Origin: Gammaproteobacteria bacterium
GTDB taxonomy: Bacteria; Pseudomonadota; Gammaproteobacteria; Eutrophobiales; Eutrophobiaceae
Direction of reading: 5' to 3'
Length of the DNA stretch: 53,111 nucleotides
NCBI GenBank assembly: GCA_021773245.1
Contig: JAJFKK010000089.1
Span: 1 to 53,111 of the forward strand
Shown here: piece by piece, positions 1 to 8,156 of the stretch
How positions within the stretch are numbered: the first letter of the stretch is position 1
How the letters are laid out: each line of letters begins with the position of its first letter
Notes under the pieces: generated by a model
Told to the model about the DNA's origin: nothing
The model's database searches: none
What the model saw: only the letters and a program-made list of their open reading frames with translations
Translations under genes and position numbers: made by a program

Positions 1-2
1 AT

Positions 3-104
3 GTGAATTTAGACAATATATTAATTTCAATTGGAGCTTTAGCTTGTTATACACTAGTTTATTTAGGCTGTGGCTGGTTTGTATTTAAGCGGAGGGATAT
101 GTAA
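3..104 (+). CDS. ABC-2 type transporter permease, C-terminal fragment
   Basis: An open frame runs in from the left edge and stops at 102-104. The last 33 residues form a hydrophobic helix (through LVYLGCGWFVF) followed by a basic cytoplasmic tail ending KRRDM, which is how many ABC-2 permeases end. The next gene, an ABC ATPase, starts on the base after this stop, so the two are probably translated together as an exporter. Only the tail is visible. The permease identity is inferred from the hydrophobic end and the neighbour. Confidence 0.6.
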   Translation: MNLDNILISIGALACYTLVYLGCGWFVFKRRDM

Positions 105-1034
105 ATGACGAAACATATCCAATGCGAGTCATTAACAAAAAACTATGAGGGTATAAAAGCGCTTAATGGCTTTGACCTTGAACTGAATATTACTCAACCA
201 ACAGGAATCGTTGGGCCAAACGGTGCAGGCAAATCAACTCTGTTTTCCATCTTGTGTGGATTTATAAGACCAAACTCTGGCAAGGTTCTCGTTATGGGAG
301 CTTCTCCAGACTCAAGCGAAAATAAAGGTAAGTTATCATTGCTTCCGCAAGACACTGCCATGTTTAAAGGCATTGATGTATTCTCGCAACTAAAACATTA
401 CGCTCGATTACAGGATTTTAATAAATCGAACGCGGTTAAAGAAACCGAACATGTTTTATCTTTAGTACAAGGAACTGGTTTCGCTAAACAATACCCTGAA
501 ACATTGAGTTTTGGTCAACGTAAACGCGTTATGCTTGCACAGTCGCTTATTGGCAAACCCGAATTAATATTAATGGATGAACCAACATCCGGTCTTGATC
601 CTGTTGCCGCCACAGAAGTACGTAACTTATTAAGAGAACTAGGTAATGAATACAGTGTTGTTATCAGTTCACATAATCTGGCTGAAATTGAAGATATCTG
701 CACTGATATTGTTATTATGAATAAAGGCAAACTAGTAACTCATTCTAGTTTGTCCGATTTGACCCGCAGCAGCCAATGCTTCAGTTTAGGACTAGAAAAT
801 GCCAGCGATGTGCATTTATCGGAAATACTAAGAGGGATCGACGGGATTAGCAAAATCGAGAATGATAGAAATGATATGAAATCCTGGCTTATTTATTACG
901 ATGATAAATCAGCAGAATCAATCCAAATTAAAATACTTTCGAAACTCAGTGAGCTAAATATTCCTGTTTCCGAGCTGAAGAAAGGAAAAGCGCTAGCGGA
1001 TGAAATCTCAGACGTTATTAAGAATAATAATTAA
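105..1034 (+). CDS. ABC transporter ATP-binding protein (ABC-2 exporter type)
   Basis: Cytoplasmic ATPase subunit that powers the membrane permease encoded just upstream. Walker A GPNGAGKST is at residues 37-45, the Q-loop glutamine at 82, the signature LSFGQ at 134-138, Walker B LILMDE at 154-159, and the switch histidine at 190. The 309-residue length, with about 100 residues after the ATPase core, fits the CcmA/NatA-type ATPases of ABC-2 exporters. ATG at 105 directly follows the upstream stop. The substrate cannot be told from sequence; drugs, polysaccharide precursors or ions are all possible. No clear terminator follows. Confidence 0.9.
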   Translation: MTKHIQCESLTKNYEGIKALNGFDLELNITQPTGIVGPNGAGKSTLFSILCGFIRPNSGKVLVMGASPDSSENKGKLSLLPQDTAMFKGIDVFSQLKHYARLQDFNKSNAVKETEHVLSLVQGTGFAKQYPETLSFGQRKRVMLAQSLIGKPELILMDEPTSGLDPVAATEVRNLLRELGNEYSVVISSHNLAEIEDICTDIVIMNKGKLVTHSSLSDLTRSSQCFSLGLENASDVHLSEILRGIDGISKIENDRNDMKSWLIYYDDKSAESIQIKILSKLSELNIPVSELKKGKALADEISDVIKNNN

Positions 1035-1139
1035 TTAGATTTTGTCGAATATAAATGTTTCAAAACAGGGCTTTTATGCTGGTCAATGAACGAGTATGAT
1101 CCCGTTCTTTTAGATATCATGAATTATAGGTAAAAACTG

Positions 1140-1463
1140 ATGCCATTTGTCGTTACTGAGAGCTGTATAAAATGTAAATACACCGATTGTGTTGAAGTCT
1201 GTCCTGTCGACTGCTTCCATGAAGGCCCTAATATGCTCGTCATCGATCCAGATGAATGTATCGATTGCACGCTATGTGAACCAGAATGTCCTGTAGAAGC
1301 CATCATGGCTGATGAGGATGTACCTGAAGAAATGCAAGCGTGCATCCCATTGAATGAAGAGCTATCAAGAGAGTGGCCTGTCATTAATGAAATGAAGCCT
1401 GCTCCTGCAGATGCTGATGAATGGAAAGAAAAGACTGGCAAATTAGCGCTTCTGGAACGCTAA
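1140..1463 (+). CDS. fdxA: 7Fe ferredoxin FdxA
   Basis: Small soluble electron carrier of 107 residues. Cysteines at 9, 17 and 50 match the [3Fe-4S] ligands of Azotobacter ferredoxin I shifted by one residue, and cysteines 21, 40, 43 and 46 match its [4Fe-4S] ligands. Extra cysteines at 12 and 25 are also typical. The acidic C-terminal extension after residue 60 and the total length fit FdxA. It is monocistronic here, flanked by a terminator hairpin at 1482-1503. The redox partner is not evident from the neighbours. Confidence 0.95.
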   Translation: MPFVVTESCIKCKYTDCVEVCPVDCFHEGPNMLVIDPDECIDCTLCEPECPVEAIMADEDVPEEMQACIPLNEELSREWPVINEMKPAPADADEWKEKTGKLALLER

Positions 1464-1481
1464 TCTAAATTGTTTCCTAGC

Positions 1482-1510
1482 AGGGATAGATTCTTCTATC
1501 CCTCGCTTTA
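1482..1510 (+). terminator. Terminator hairpin after fdxA
   Basis: A perfect 9-bp inverted repeat, AGGGATAGA (1482-1490) and TCTATCCCT (1495-1503), encloses a 4-base loop and is followed by a short T-containing stretch. It lies 19 bases after the fdxA stop. The T-tract is weak, so efficiency is uncertain. Confidence 0.65.
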
Positions 1511-1630
1511 ATATTCCCGATTTACCTCAAGATTTACTTCTTTTATCCCGATAACCCGTCAAATAGGGGCATAATTGGTTTACCGCCAGCTTAGCTTGTC
1601 CTTGGTTATGATACAAAAAGTGGATTGAGT

Positions 1631-3076
1631 ATGGCTAAAACACTGTCAAATTGGATAAAAACGTTTAACGACTGTGAAATCCCGATATTAAACAAAAGTA
1701 AATCCAAGCTACAAGACTTACAAGAAAATGAACAAGACATCACTGTTACTGTTCTAGCTAACATAGCCAGACAAGACCCTGGTTTTTCCATTAATATCTT
1801 GCGTCATGCCTGCAAATCAAATAGGAGAGAAATCACTACTTTATCTCATGCCATATCCCTGATTGGTATTCCATTAGTGGTTAAAATGCTGTTAAGACTT
1901 CCCGAATTGGAAAAAACACTCAACCAGACGCTTTTATCCAAAGTATTAAATGAATATTCCCGTCAATACTTTACTGCCTTTATAGCCAAAGAGTGGTCTC
2001 AGTTACGTAAAGAGTCAGAAAATCAGGAAATATATACCGCTGCTCTGAATAGAGGGTTTGTTAGGTTTATTCTGTATTTTATCGATTCAGATAAAGCCAT
2101 AAAACTCGAAAAGATTTATCTAGCGCCAGATGAGAATCACAAAATTAAGGAAAAAGAGTTACTTGGAAGCAATGTCGACGAAATTGCACAGGCCATAGCA
2201 AAAAACTGGAATCTTCCTGAACTTATTCGTGAAAATTACTCTGGTAAACATCACAATCCCAAGATAACAGGAATACGATTAGTAGCAGAACTTTTACGCC
2301 AAATATATTCTCATTCCTCAATTCAATACCCTGAAGAACTAATTAACCGTGTTGCAGAATATATTCGAATCCCTGTTGATCAAACACCAGGAAAAATAAA
2401 CTCTATTATTATTAATGCTATTCGCAATAGTGAAGAACACATCCCATGCCATCCTTTATTACAAATGATGATGTACTGCCCTTCATCTATAAAAAAAGAA
2501 AATATTGAAACAAAAATAAAGATTAAAAAACTTAAAGGTTCTCCAGGAAATGTAACATTTACCGATTACATTGAAATTATTCGTTCAAAAGACACCGATA
2601 AATCAACACAAGATCTAATAGCAGTCGCAATAAAAGCGTTGAAAGAAGGAATAGGTTTTTCGCGCGCTATTTTTATGCAGTTCGATACTAACGAAAAATG
2701 CTTGGGTGTAAAAGTTCATTTACAAGACAAGGAATTACCCAATATTAAGCAATTAAGAATATCGATGGAATTAAATAAACTTTATAGCCAACTATTGAAG
2801 AAAGAACAGACGCTCTGCATAAACCCTAAAAATCAGCATAAATATAGTCATTTATTACCAGAAAAATTACGCCCGTTAAAGTCATCGGCAACCATCATCT
2901 TAAATTCATTCTATGTAAATAATCGAATAATAGGCAGCTTTTATGTGGATTATGGTAACAAAGATAAACTACTCACTCCTTATGACCTTAAATTATTCAA
3001 AGCCATTTGCACTGAATTAAAGACAGCGATAGAGTTCTCGATAGAAAATAAGAAAGCCATTAAAAAAGTCGCTTAA
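1631..3076 (+). CDS. HDOD domain protein with C-terminal GAF-like region
   Basis: Putative cytoplasmic signalling protein of about 481 residues. The N-terminal half reads as an HDOD domain (a catalytically inactive relative of HD phosphohydrolases): motifs such as NINILRHACKSN-like helix text, LSHAISLIG and a later IAKNWNLPELI-type helix are recognisable. The last roughly 150 residues (GFSRAIFMQ, then LNSFYVNNRIIGSFYVDYG, then LFKAICTELKTAIEF) have the pattern of a GAF domain. The frame is open from a TTG at 1625, but ATG at 1631 is the likelier start. HDOD-GAF proteins occur widely in proteobacteria, usually as regulators of unknown mechanism. No partner gene is obvious beside it. Confidence 0.75.
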   Translation: MAKTLSNWIKTFNDCEIPILNKSKSKLQDLQENEQDITVTVLANIARQDPGFSINILRHACKSNRREITTLSHAISLIGIPLVVKMLLRLPELEKTLNQTLLSKVLNEYSRQYFTAFIAKEWSQLRKESENQEIYTAALNRGFVRFILYFIDSDKAIKLEKIYLAPDENHKIKEKELLGSNVDEIAQAIAKNWNLPELIRENYSGKHHNPKITGIRLVAELLRQIYSHSSIQYPEELINRVAEYIRIPVDQTPGKINSIIINAIRNSEEHIPCHPLLQMMMYCPSSIKKENIETKIKIKKLKGSPGNVTFTDYIEIIRSKDTDKSTQDLIAVAIKALKEGIGFSRAIFMQFDTNEKCLGVKVHLQDKELPNIKQLRISMELNKLYSQLLKKEQTLCINPKNQHKYSHLLPEKLRPLKSSATIILNSFYVNNRIIGSFYVDYGNKDKLLTPYDLKLFKAICTELKTAIEFSIENKKAIKKVA

Positions 3077-3103
3077 TCCGAAGATTCTTCTGAGAAAGTA
3101 ATT

Positions 3104-3544
3104 ATGTTTAAATTATTGTTAGTTAGTTTCATTTTCCTTCAAATTAACATAGCCCATTCTGAGGTTTACAAATGGATCGACCAAAGTGGAAAAACTGTTT
3201 ACGGCGATAAACCCACTTCAACTGAAGCTAATAAAATCAGTATCAAGGAAAAACCAAAACAAGATAAAGCGTATCAAGAAAGATATAAAAAGCAGAAAAA
3301 ATTACTAGATGTAATGCAAGAAGAACGTGATGAAAAAATTGCGAAAGCAAATGAAGAAAGAGAGAAAAAAGAAAAAAAAGAAAAAGAATGCTCTAAATTA
3401 ATAAAAGAATTAAATAAAATGAAAAAATCTACGCATTTATTCGAGGAAACGGAAGACCCCAATAACCCTAAAATATACACCAATGAAGAGCGCAAAACTG
3501 AAGAAGACAAACGCGAAAAATATATAAAAGAAAATTGCCAATAA
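3104..3544 (+). CDS. DUF4124 domain-containing secreted protein
   Basis: A 146-residue protein with a signal peptide (about residues 1-19, ending near AHS). EVYKWIDQSGKTVYGDKP follows, the hallmark of the DUF4124 domain common in gammaproteobacterial envelope proteins. The rest is a strongly charged, lysine- and glutamate-rich probable coiled coil (residues 55-110) with single cysteines near 98 and at the penultimate position. Probably periplasmic or membrane-attached. Function is unknown for the family. It lies 27 bases downstream of the HDOD gene, so co-transcription is possible. Confidence 0.75.
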   Translation: MFKLLLVSFIFLQINIAHSEVYKWIDQSGKTVYGDKPTSTEANKISIKEKPKQDKAYQERYKKQKKLLDVMQEERDEKIAKANEEREKKEKKEKECSKLIKELNKMKKSTHLFEETEDPNNPKIYTNEERKTEEDKREKYIKENCQ

Positions 3545-3818
3545 GCCATATAAAAGCTAATCCAAATGTAGAATAACTTTTAAGTTGAAATAGGAACAAA
3601 GTTCATTGGTCAAAGGCTTTCTGCAACTCGTCATAAATATTTAATTAATTTTGATAAACTAAGACTCGTTACACTTAAAAGGTGCTATCCAAGGCATTAA
3701 TATTCTGTATGAAACGAATCAGATAGCTTATAATCCTTCATCTTAGATACATTAAAAATGTCATAGGGCTAATTTTTATAGATCTATCTAATACATCAAA
3801 ATAATAACTATAAAGACT

Positions 3819-6329
3819 ATGGGAACATTCTGGAAAAAAGACTGGTTTGCAGGACTTATTGTTACCGTTATTTGTCTTTTAATAGCAAGTAGTCAACTAA
3901 TTGAAAAAATGGAATTTGCAAATTATGACTTTGCAATGAATCGACTTGCTCGTGACCCCCAACAAAATATTGCCATCATCGCTATCGATGACAAAAGCAT
4001 AGAAAACCTCGAGCGCTGGCCTTGGCCGCGCTCCCTCCAAGCAGAAATGATAGAAAAACTAGCTCAAGTCGGCGCTAATGTCATTGGTAATACTATCCTC
4101 TTATCAGAACCACAAACTCACATGGGTGGTAAGTATATTGATGAAGCAATCGTTAATCTTGAAGCCAAATCTGATCCTAAGCTCAACGAAGCTATTAACA
4201 TATTAAAAGAAGGACAATCAGAATTAGATTCAGATGGGAAACTGGCAAAGGCCATGCAAGAAGCAGGAAATGTAGTAATGGGTATGCAATTTCAACTTGG
4301 TACTCCACTTGGCAAACCCGATAAAGCTTTACCTGAATATGTTTCCCGAAATGCTCTCACGCTCGATAAAAGTCTTGAAAGTGGAATTTATATCTATCCG
4401 ACTATCAGTGCAACGCCACCTATCAATGTGCTTGGCAAAACAACACTTGCAATAGGACATCTTAATATGTGGCAAGATAGTGATGGTGGTATTCGATCCG
4501 ATCTATTAGCTATTGACCACTATGGTGAAATCATTCCTTCTCTTGCTGCATTGATTGCAGCATCAAGTTTGAATCTTACAAATGAAGATTTCAGAATTTC
4601 AGAAAACAAACAATTTAATCTAGGCAACCTTTCGATTACTCTGGATGATATCGGTCGAATCTACCCCTTCTTCTATCAAAACGCAGAAGGTCAATCACCT
4701 TTCACGATAGATTCATTTTATGATGTTTATGTTGGTAATATTGATATCAACAAATACAAAGATAAAATCGTCTTAATTGGCGCAAGTGCTTTTGGAGTAG
4801 GCAGTTCTTTTGTTACACCTATATCTGAATCAATGCCTCCCGTATTAGTTTTGGCCAATATCGTCGCCAGTATTTTAAATCAGGACTTTATAGAAATACC
4901 TGATTGGGCAACTTTAGTCGAAATTCTGGTTTTCATTTTTATTGCTCTATATTTGATGCTGGTACTACCTCGCTTAAATGCAAAACTAGCTGCAGCAACC
5001 AGCTTTATCTGTCTAATTTTATTAATTGGCAGCAGTCAATTACTCTTATCTTCTAGTATCTGGTTACAGTTAATGTTACCAACGACTCTGCTTGTAACCG
5101 GCTATATACTCCTTATTTCAAAACGTTACCTCGTAACAGAAAAAGGCAAAATTCAATCTGATCAAGCATCAGCTGACAGTAATAGAACATTAGGGTTGTC
5201 TTACCAACAACAAGGTCAATTGGATATGGCTTTGGATAAATTCCGACAATGCCCGCTTGATGATTCCATCATGGAGCCGCTTTATAATTTGGCTCTTGAT
5301 TTCGAACGCAAACGCCAATTCAATAAAGCCTCTTCTATTTATGAATATATGGTCAAACATGATCCTAAATTCAAAGATATTCAAGATCGAATAAAACGCA
5401 GTAATGCCATGCAAGATACTGTTATGTTTGGTGCTGCTGGCAGTTCAGCGGGTGTCAGTATTTTAGAAGATGGTTCAGTAGAAAAACCGATGCTCGGACG
5501 TTATCAAATAGAAAAAGAATTAGGCAAAGGTGCAATGGGTATTGTCTATCTTGGCAAAGATCCAAAAATTAATCGTGTCGTTGCCATAAAAACAATGGCC
5601 TTATCACAAGAGTTTGAAGATGATGAGTTAGATGAAGTGAAAGAACGTTTTTTTCGCGAAGCTGAAACCGCAGGTCGCTTAACGCATCCGAATATTGTTA
5701 CCATTTATGATGTCGGTGAAGAACATGATCTGGCTTATATCGCTATGGAATTTTTAGATGGGCATGATCTGGCTCGCTATACAAAAAAAGATAAACTTCT
5801 ACCGGTTAAAACAGTTATTCAGCTCGTTATCCTTTCTGCTGATGCTTTACAATATGCACATCAACAAAAAGTGGTTCACCGCGATATCAAACCTGCCAAC
5901 GTTATGTTGATACCCGCATCATCGACAATTAAATTAACTGACTTTGGTATTGCTCGCATTACTGATTCTAGTAAAACAAAAACGGGCATGGTTCTGGGCA
6001 CACCTTCCTACATGTCACCAGAACAGTTAGTAGGAAAGCATATTGATGGTCGCTCAGATATATTTTCTCTTGGTATTATGTTGTTTCAATTATTGACAGG
6101 ACAATTGCCCTTTAAAGGCGATTCAATGGCCTCGCTAATGTTTTGCATTGCAAATGAACCACATCCTGAAATAATAGGGATACGCAAGGGATTGGAAGGA
6201 GCTATACCAGGAATTTCTAATATAATTAATAAAGTATTAGAAAAAACACCTGAGAGTCGTTATCAAACAGGTGAAGAATTGGCTAAAGACTTACGTAACT
6301 GTCTAAAAAATATAAAGAAAAATAAATAA
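3819..6329 (+). CDS. CHASE2-domain serine/threonine protein kinase
   Basis: An 836-residue transmembrane kinase. It has an N-terminal membrane helix (about 10-30), a periplasmic CHASE2 sensor (about 35-345) and three closely spaced helices (about 362-438). A cytoplasmic stretch with TPR-like helices (about 455-535) leads to a Hanks-type kinase domain from about 562. The glycine loop GKGAMG, catalytic lysine K591, HRDIKPAN with D689, DFG at 708-710 and GTPSYMSPEQ are all present, so it should be active. It overlaps the PP2C gene by one base (TAATG), a sign of translational coupling. CHASE2 ligands are unknown. The same architecture of sensor plus three helices recurs in the adenylate cyclase downstream. 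Confidence 0.93.
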   Translation: MGTFWKKDWFAGLIVTVICLLIASSQLIEKMEFANYDFAMNRLARDPQQNIAIIAIDDKSIENLERWPWPRSLQAEMIEKLAQVGANVIGNTILLSEPQTHMGGKYIDEAIVNLEAKSDPKLNEAINILKEGQSELDSDGKLAKAMQEAGNVVMGMQFQLGTPLGKPDKALPEYVSRNALTLDKSLESGIYIYPTISATPPINVLGKTTLAIGHLNMWQDSDGGIRSDLLAIDHYGEIIPSLAALIAASSLNLTNEDFRISENKQFNLGNLSITLDDIGRIYPFFYQNAEGQSPFTIDSFYDVYVGNIDINKYKDKIVLIGASAFGVGSSFVTPISESMPPVLVLANIVASILNQDFIEIPDWATLVEILVFIFIALYLMLVLPRLNAKLAAATSFICLILLIGSSQLLLSSSIWLQLMLPTTLLVTGYILLISKRYLVTEKGKIQSDQASADSNRTLGLSYQQQGQLDMALDKFRQCPLDDSIMEPLYNLALDFERKRQFNKASSIYEYMVKHDPKFKDIQDRIKRSNAMQDTVMFGAAGSSAGVSILEDGSVEKPMLGRYQIEKELGKGAMGIVYLGKDPKINRVVAIKTMALSQEFEDDELDEVKERFFREAETAGRLTHPNIVTIYDVGEEHDLAYIAMEFLDGHDLARYTKKDKLLPVKTVIQLVILSADALQYAHQQKVVHRDIKPANVMLIPASSTIKLTDFGIARITDSSKTKTGMVLGTPSYMSPEQLVGKHIDGRSDIFSLGIMLFQLLTGQLPFKGDSMASLMFCIANEPHPEIIGIRKGLEGAIPGISNIINKVLEKTPESRYQTGEELAKDLRNCLKNIKKNK

Positions 6330-7156
6330 TGGACTTATCAACGAAACTTGAAATCGTAAATCAGTCAGATGTTGGTCGAAAACGACCACATAATGAAGAT
6401 AGTACGATTACTGACGGCAGAAATGGTTTAGTCATTCTTGCTGACGGTATGGGTGGTTATAAAGCAGGAGAAGTCGCTAGTGCACTGGCTGTGACAAATA
6501 TTTTTCATGGCATTACAGAAGGACTAAAAAAATCAAAAAAAGGCCAAGTTGATGAAACTACAGGCTTTTATAATGAATCATTAATCGTTCGTGAGACGGT
6601 AGTTCAAGCAAACTCTGATATCTATAACACCGCTAAGGCTGATCCACAATGCCAAGGAATGGGCACAACTATCGTTGTAGGTCTTTTCCACGACAATATT
6701 TTATCTATTGCACATGTTGGTGATTCTCGATTATATCGCTTAAGAAACAATGAGTTAGAACAAATCACAAAAGATCATTCACTAATTCAAGAACTTATAG
6801 ATCGTGGCCTATATACCCCAGAAGAAGCCCATGCTAATACTCCCAAAAATCTGGTGACACGCGCAATGGGTATTGAAGCTGACGTCGATGTCGATCTTGC
6901 CGAAGAAAGTGCTTTGCCCGACGATATTTACCTTCTTTGCTCGGACGGATTGAATGATATGGTAAAAGATGAAGAAATTCACTTAACCCTAAGTAAATAT
7001 AGTGCTAATCTTGCACAAACCGCAGATAAATTAGTGGAATTTGCGAACAAAAGAGGGGGCAAGGATAACATCTCGATCATCTTGGTGCGTATCCTGGAAG
7101 ATTATTCTTCACCCAAAGGTTTTTTACAAAAAATTAAGAAACGTTTTAATAAATAA
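6329..7156 (+). CDS. PP2C-family protein phosphatase (PppA/Stp-like)
   Basis: Cytoplasmic metal-dependent serine/threonine phosphatase of 275 residues, expected to reverse the action of the kinase encoded just upstream. PP2C motifs are in order: RPHNED (E23, D24), LADGMGG (D39-G43), GMGTT (110-114), HVGDSR (129-134), CSDGLND with D206, and GGKDN with D246. These supply the usual metal ligands. The length fits the stand-alone Stp/PppA class. A one-base overlap with the kinase gene and a 24-base gap to the FHA gene mark one operon. Confidence 0.95.
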   Translation: MDLSTKLEIVNQSDVGRKRPHNEDSTITDGRNGLVILADGMGGYKAGEVASALAVTNIFHGITEGLKKSKKGQVDETTGFYNESLIVRETVVQANSDIYNTAKADPQCQGMGTTIVVGLFHDNILSIAHVGDSRLYRLRNNELEQITKDHSLIQELIDRGLYTPEEAHANTPKNLVTRAMGIEADVDVDLAEESALPDDIYLLCSDGLNDMVKDEEIHLTLSKYSANLAQTADKLVEFANKRGGKDNISIILVRILEDYSSPKGFLQKIKKRFNK

Positions 7157-7180
7157 GAAATACGGGGATAGCAATTAGCT

Positions 7181-7900
7181 ATGGCTAAGTTAGTTCTAAG
7201 TATGAATGGTGTCGTTCAAGGTGAATATGAACTCAATCAGGAGCGATTGACCATTGGACGAAAACCTGACAATGACATTCCAATTGATAACCTTGCGGTT
7301 AGTGGTAAACACGCACTGGTTATAACAATACTCGACGATTCATTTCTGGAAGATCTTGGTAGTACCAATGGTAGCTATGTAAACGGAAAACTCGTTAAAA
7401 AACATGCGCTTAAAGATGGCGATGTGATTGCTATCGGTAAGCATGAGCTGAAGTATGTCAATGAACATGCAACAGCTGATGATGATGACTTTGAAAAAAC
7501 CATGATCATTAGACCGGGCTCAGCTAGTGCCGCAGTCGCTGCAGCGCAAGCTGCTGAAAAAGCTGTTCAATCAGCGGCTCCAGCCGCAGGTACAGCTGCT
7601 CCTGCAGCTGCTGCTGGTGGCGGAATGCCATTAGCTCGTTTGACTGTATTAAATGGCCCAATTGCAGGTAAAGAATTAGAACTAACCAAAGCACTCATTA
7701 CTTTAGGTAAACCGGGTACTCAAGTTGCGGTTATTTCACGTCGTCCTCAAGGCTATTTTCTGACTCATATTGAGAGTGATGGTGACGGAAAACGTTATCC
7801 TGTTGTTAATGGTGAAGCCATTGGTGCGAAAGCTTATCAATTAAAAGATAGCGATCTGATTGAGTTAGCGGGTATTAAAATGGAGTTCTCTACTAACTAA
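7181..7900 (+). CDS. FHA domain protein with degenerate second FHA-like domain
   Basis: A 239-residue cytoplasmic protein, probably the phosphothreonine-reading partner of the kinase. The first FHA domain (about 3-95) keeps the conserved GR (26-27), SGKH (41-44), STNG (61-64) and VNG residues. It is followed by an acidic patch with FEKTM, where T107 is a candidate kinase target, then an alanine/proline-rich linker (about 113-149). The C-terminal part (about 150-239) resembles another FHA fold (TLGKPG, ISRRPQGYFLTHIE, VNGEAIG, DSDLIELAGIKMEF) but lacks the canonical GR and SxxH. Last gene of the kinase operon, with a terminator after it. Confidence 0.88.
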   Translation: MAKLVLSMNGVVQGEYELNQERLTIGRKPDNDIPIDNLAVSGKHALVITILDDSFLEDLGSTNGSYVNGKLVKKHALKDGDVIAIGKHELKYVNEHATADDDDFEKTMIIRPGSASAAVAAAQAAEKAVQSAAPAAGTAAPAAAAGGGMPLARLTVLNGPIAGKELELTKALITLGKPGTQVAVISRRPQGYFLTHIESDGDGKRYPVVNGEAIGAKAYQLKDSDLIELAGIKMEFSTN

Positions 7901-7912
7901 AAAGTTATAAAT

Positions 7913-7938
7913 ACAGGGTATGTTAATTACCCTGTTTT
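7913..7938 (+). terminator. Terminator after the kinase-phosphatase-FHA operon
   Basis: The 8-bp inverted repeat ACAGGGTA (7913-7920) and TACCCTGT (7928-7935) has a 7-base loop and runs into TTTT. It begins 12 bases after the FHA stop codon. Its position ends the plus-strand operon, and it also lies just beyond the end of the small reverse-strand ORF at 7946. Confidence 0.75.
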
Positions 7939-7945
7939 AACTTAA

Positions 7946-8137
7946 CTATTTAGTAGTATGTGTAAACACACCATCCCAATCTTCTGATGGTGGCTCAATT
8001 ATATAACTGTCAATACGATCAAGATAAACCTCATAAACTTTTCTATTAGCATAAGACTCTTTCAAAAAATTGAATTTACTTTTTGCTTGTTTACAATCTT
8101 GATTATGGGTAAGCACTCTCTTTTTACCCATCGTCAC
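7946..8137 (-). pseudogene. Orphan copy of an adenylate-cyclase C-terminal tail
   Basis: A short reverse-strand frame (63 codons from a GTG at 8137, or 61 from the ATG at 8131). Its last 34 residues match the extreme C-terminus of the cyclase encoded on the other strand at 8157-10496. VYEVYLDRIDSYIIEPPS corresponds to IYNIYIERCEHYIEEPPG, and DWDGVFTHTTK to DFNGVFVHKTK. The first half looks like the preceding TPR-type helices. No catalytic domain accompanies it; an in-frame stop closes the frame about 40 bases upstream of the GTG, inside the cyclase gene. No convincing ribosome-binding site was seen. It is most likely the remnant of a former second cyclase gene in opposite orientation. A small expressed tail protein is the alternative. 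Confidence 0.55.
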
Positions 8138-8156
8138 ATTAAACTCAGGAGCTAAT

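Noticed and set aside
3545-3818. Gap before the kinase gene as a possible riboswitch or small RNA
   Set aside because: AT-rich with no strong stem, terminator or conserved motif that I can recognise.
3819-7900. Type VI secretion regulatory genes
   Set aside because: A kinase, PP2C and FHA set can belong to type VI loci, but no secretion structural gene is present and the kinase carries a CHASE2 sensor instead of the usual PpkA layout.
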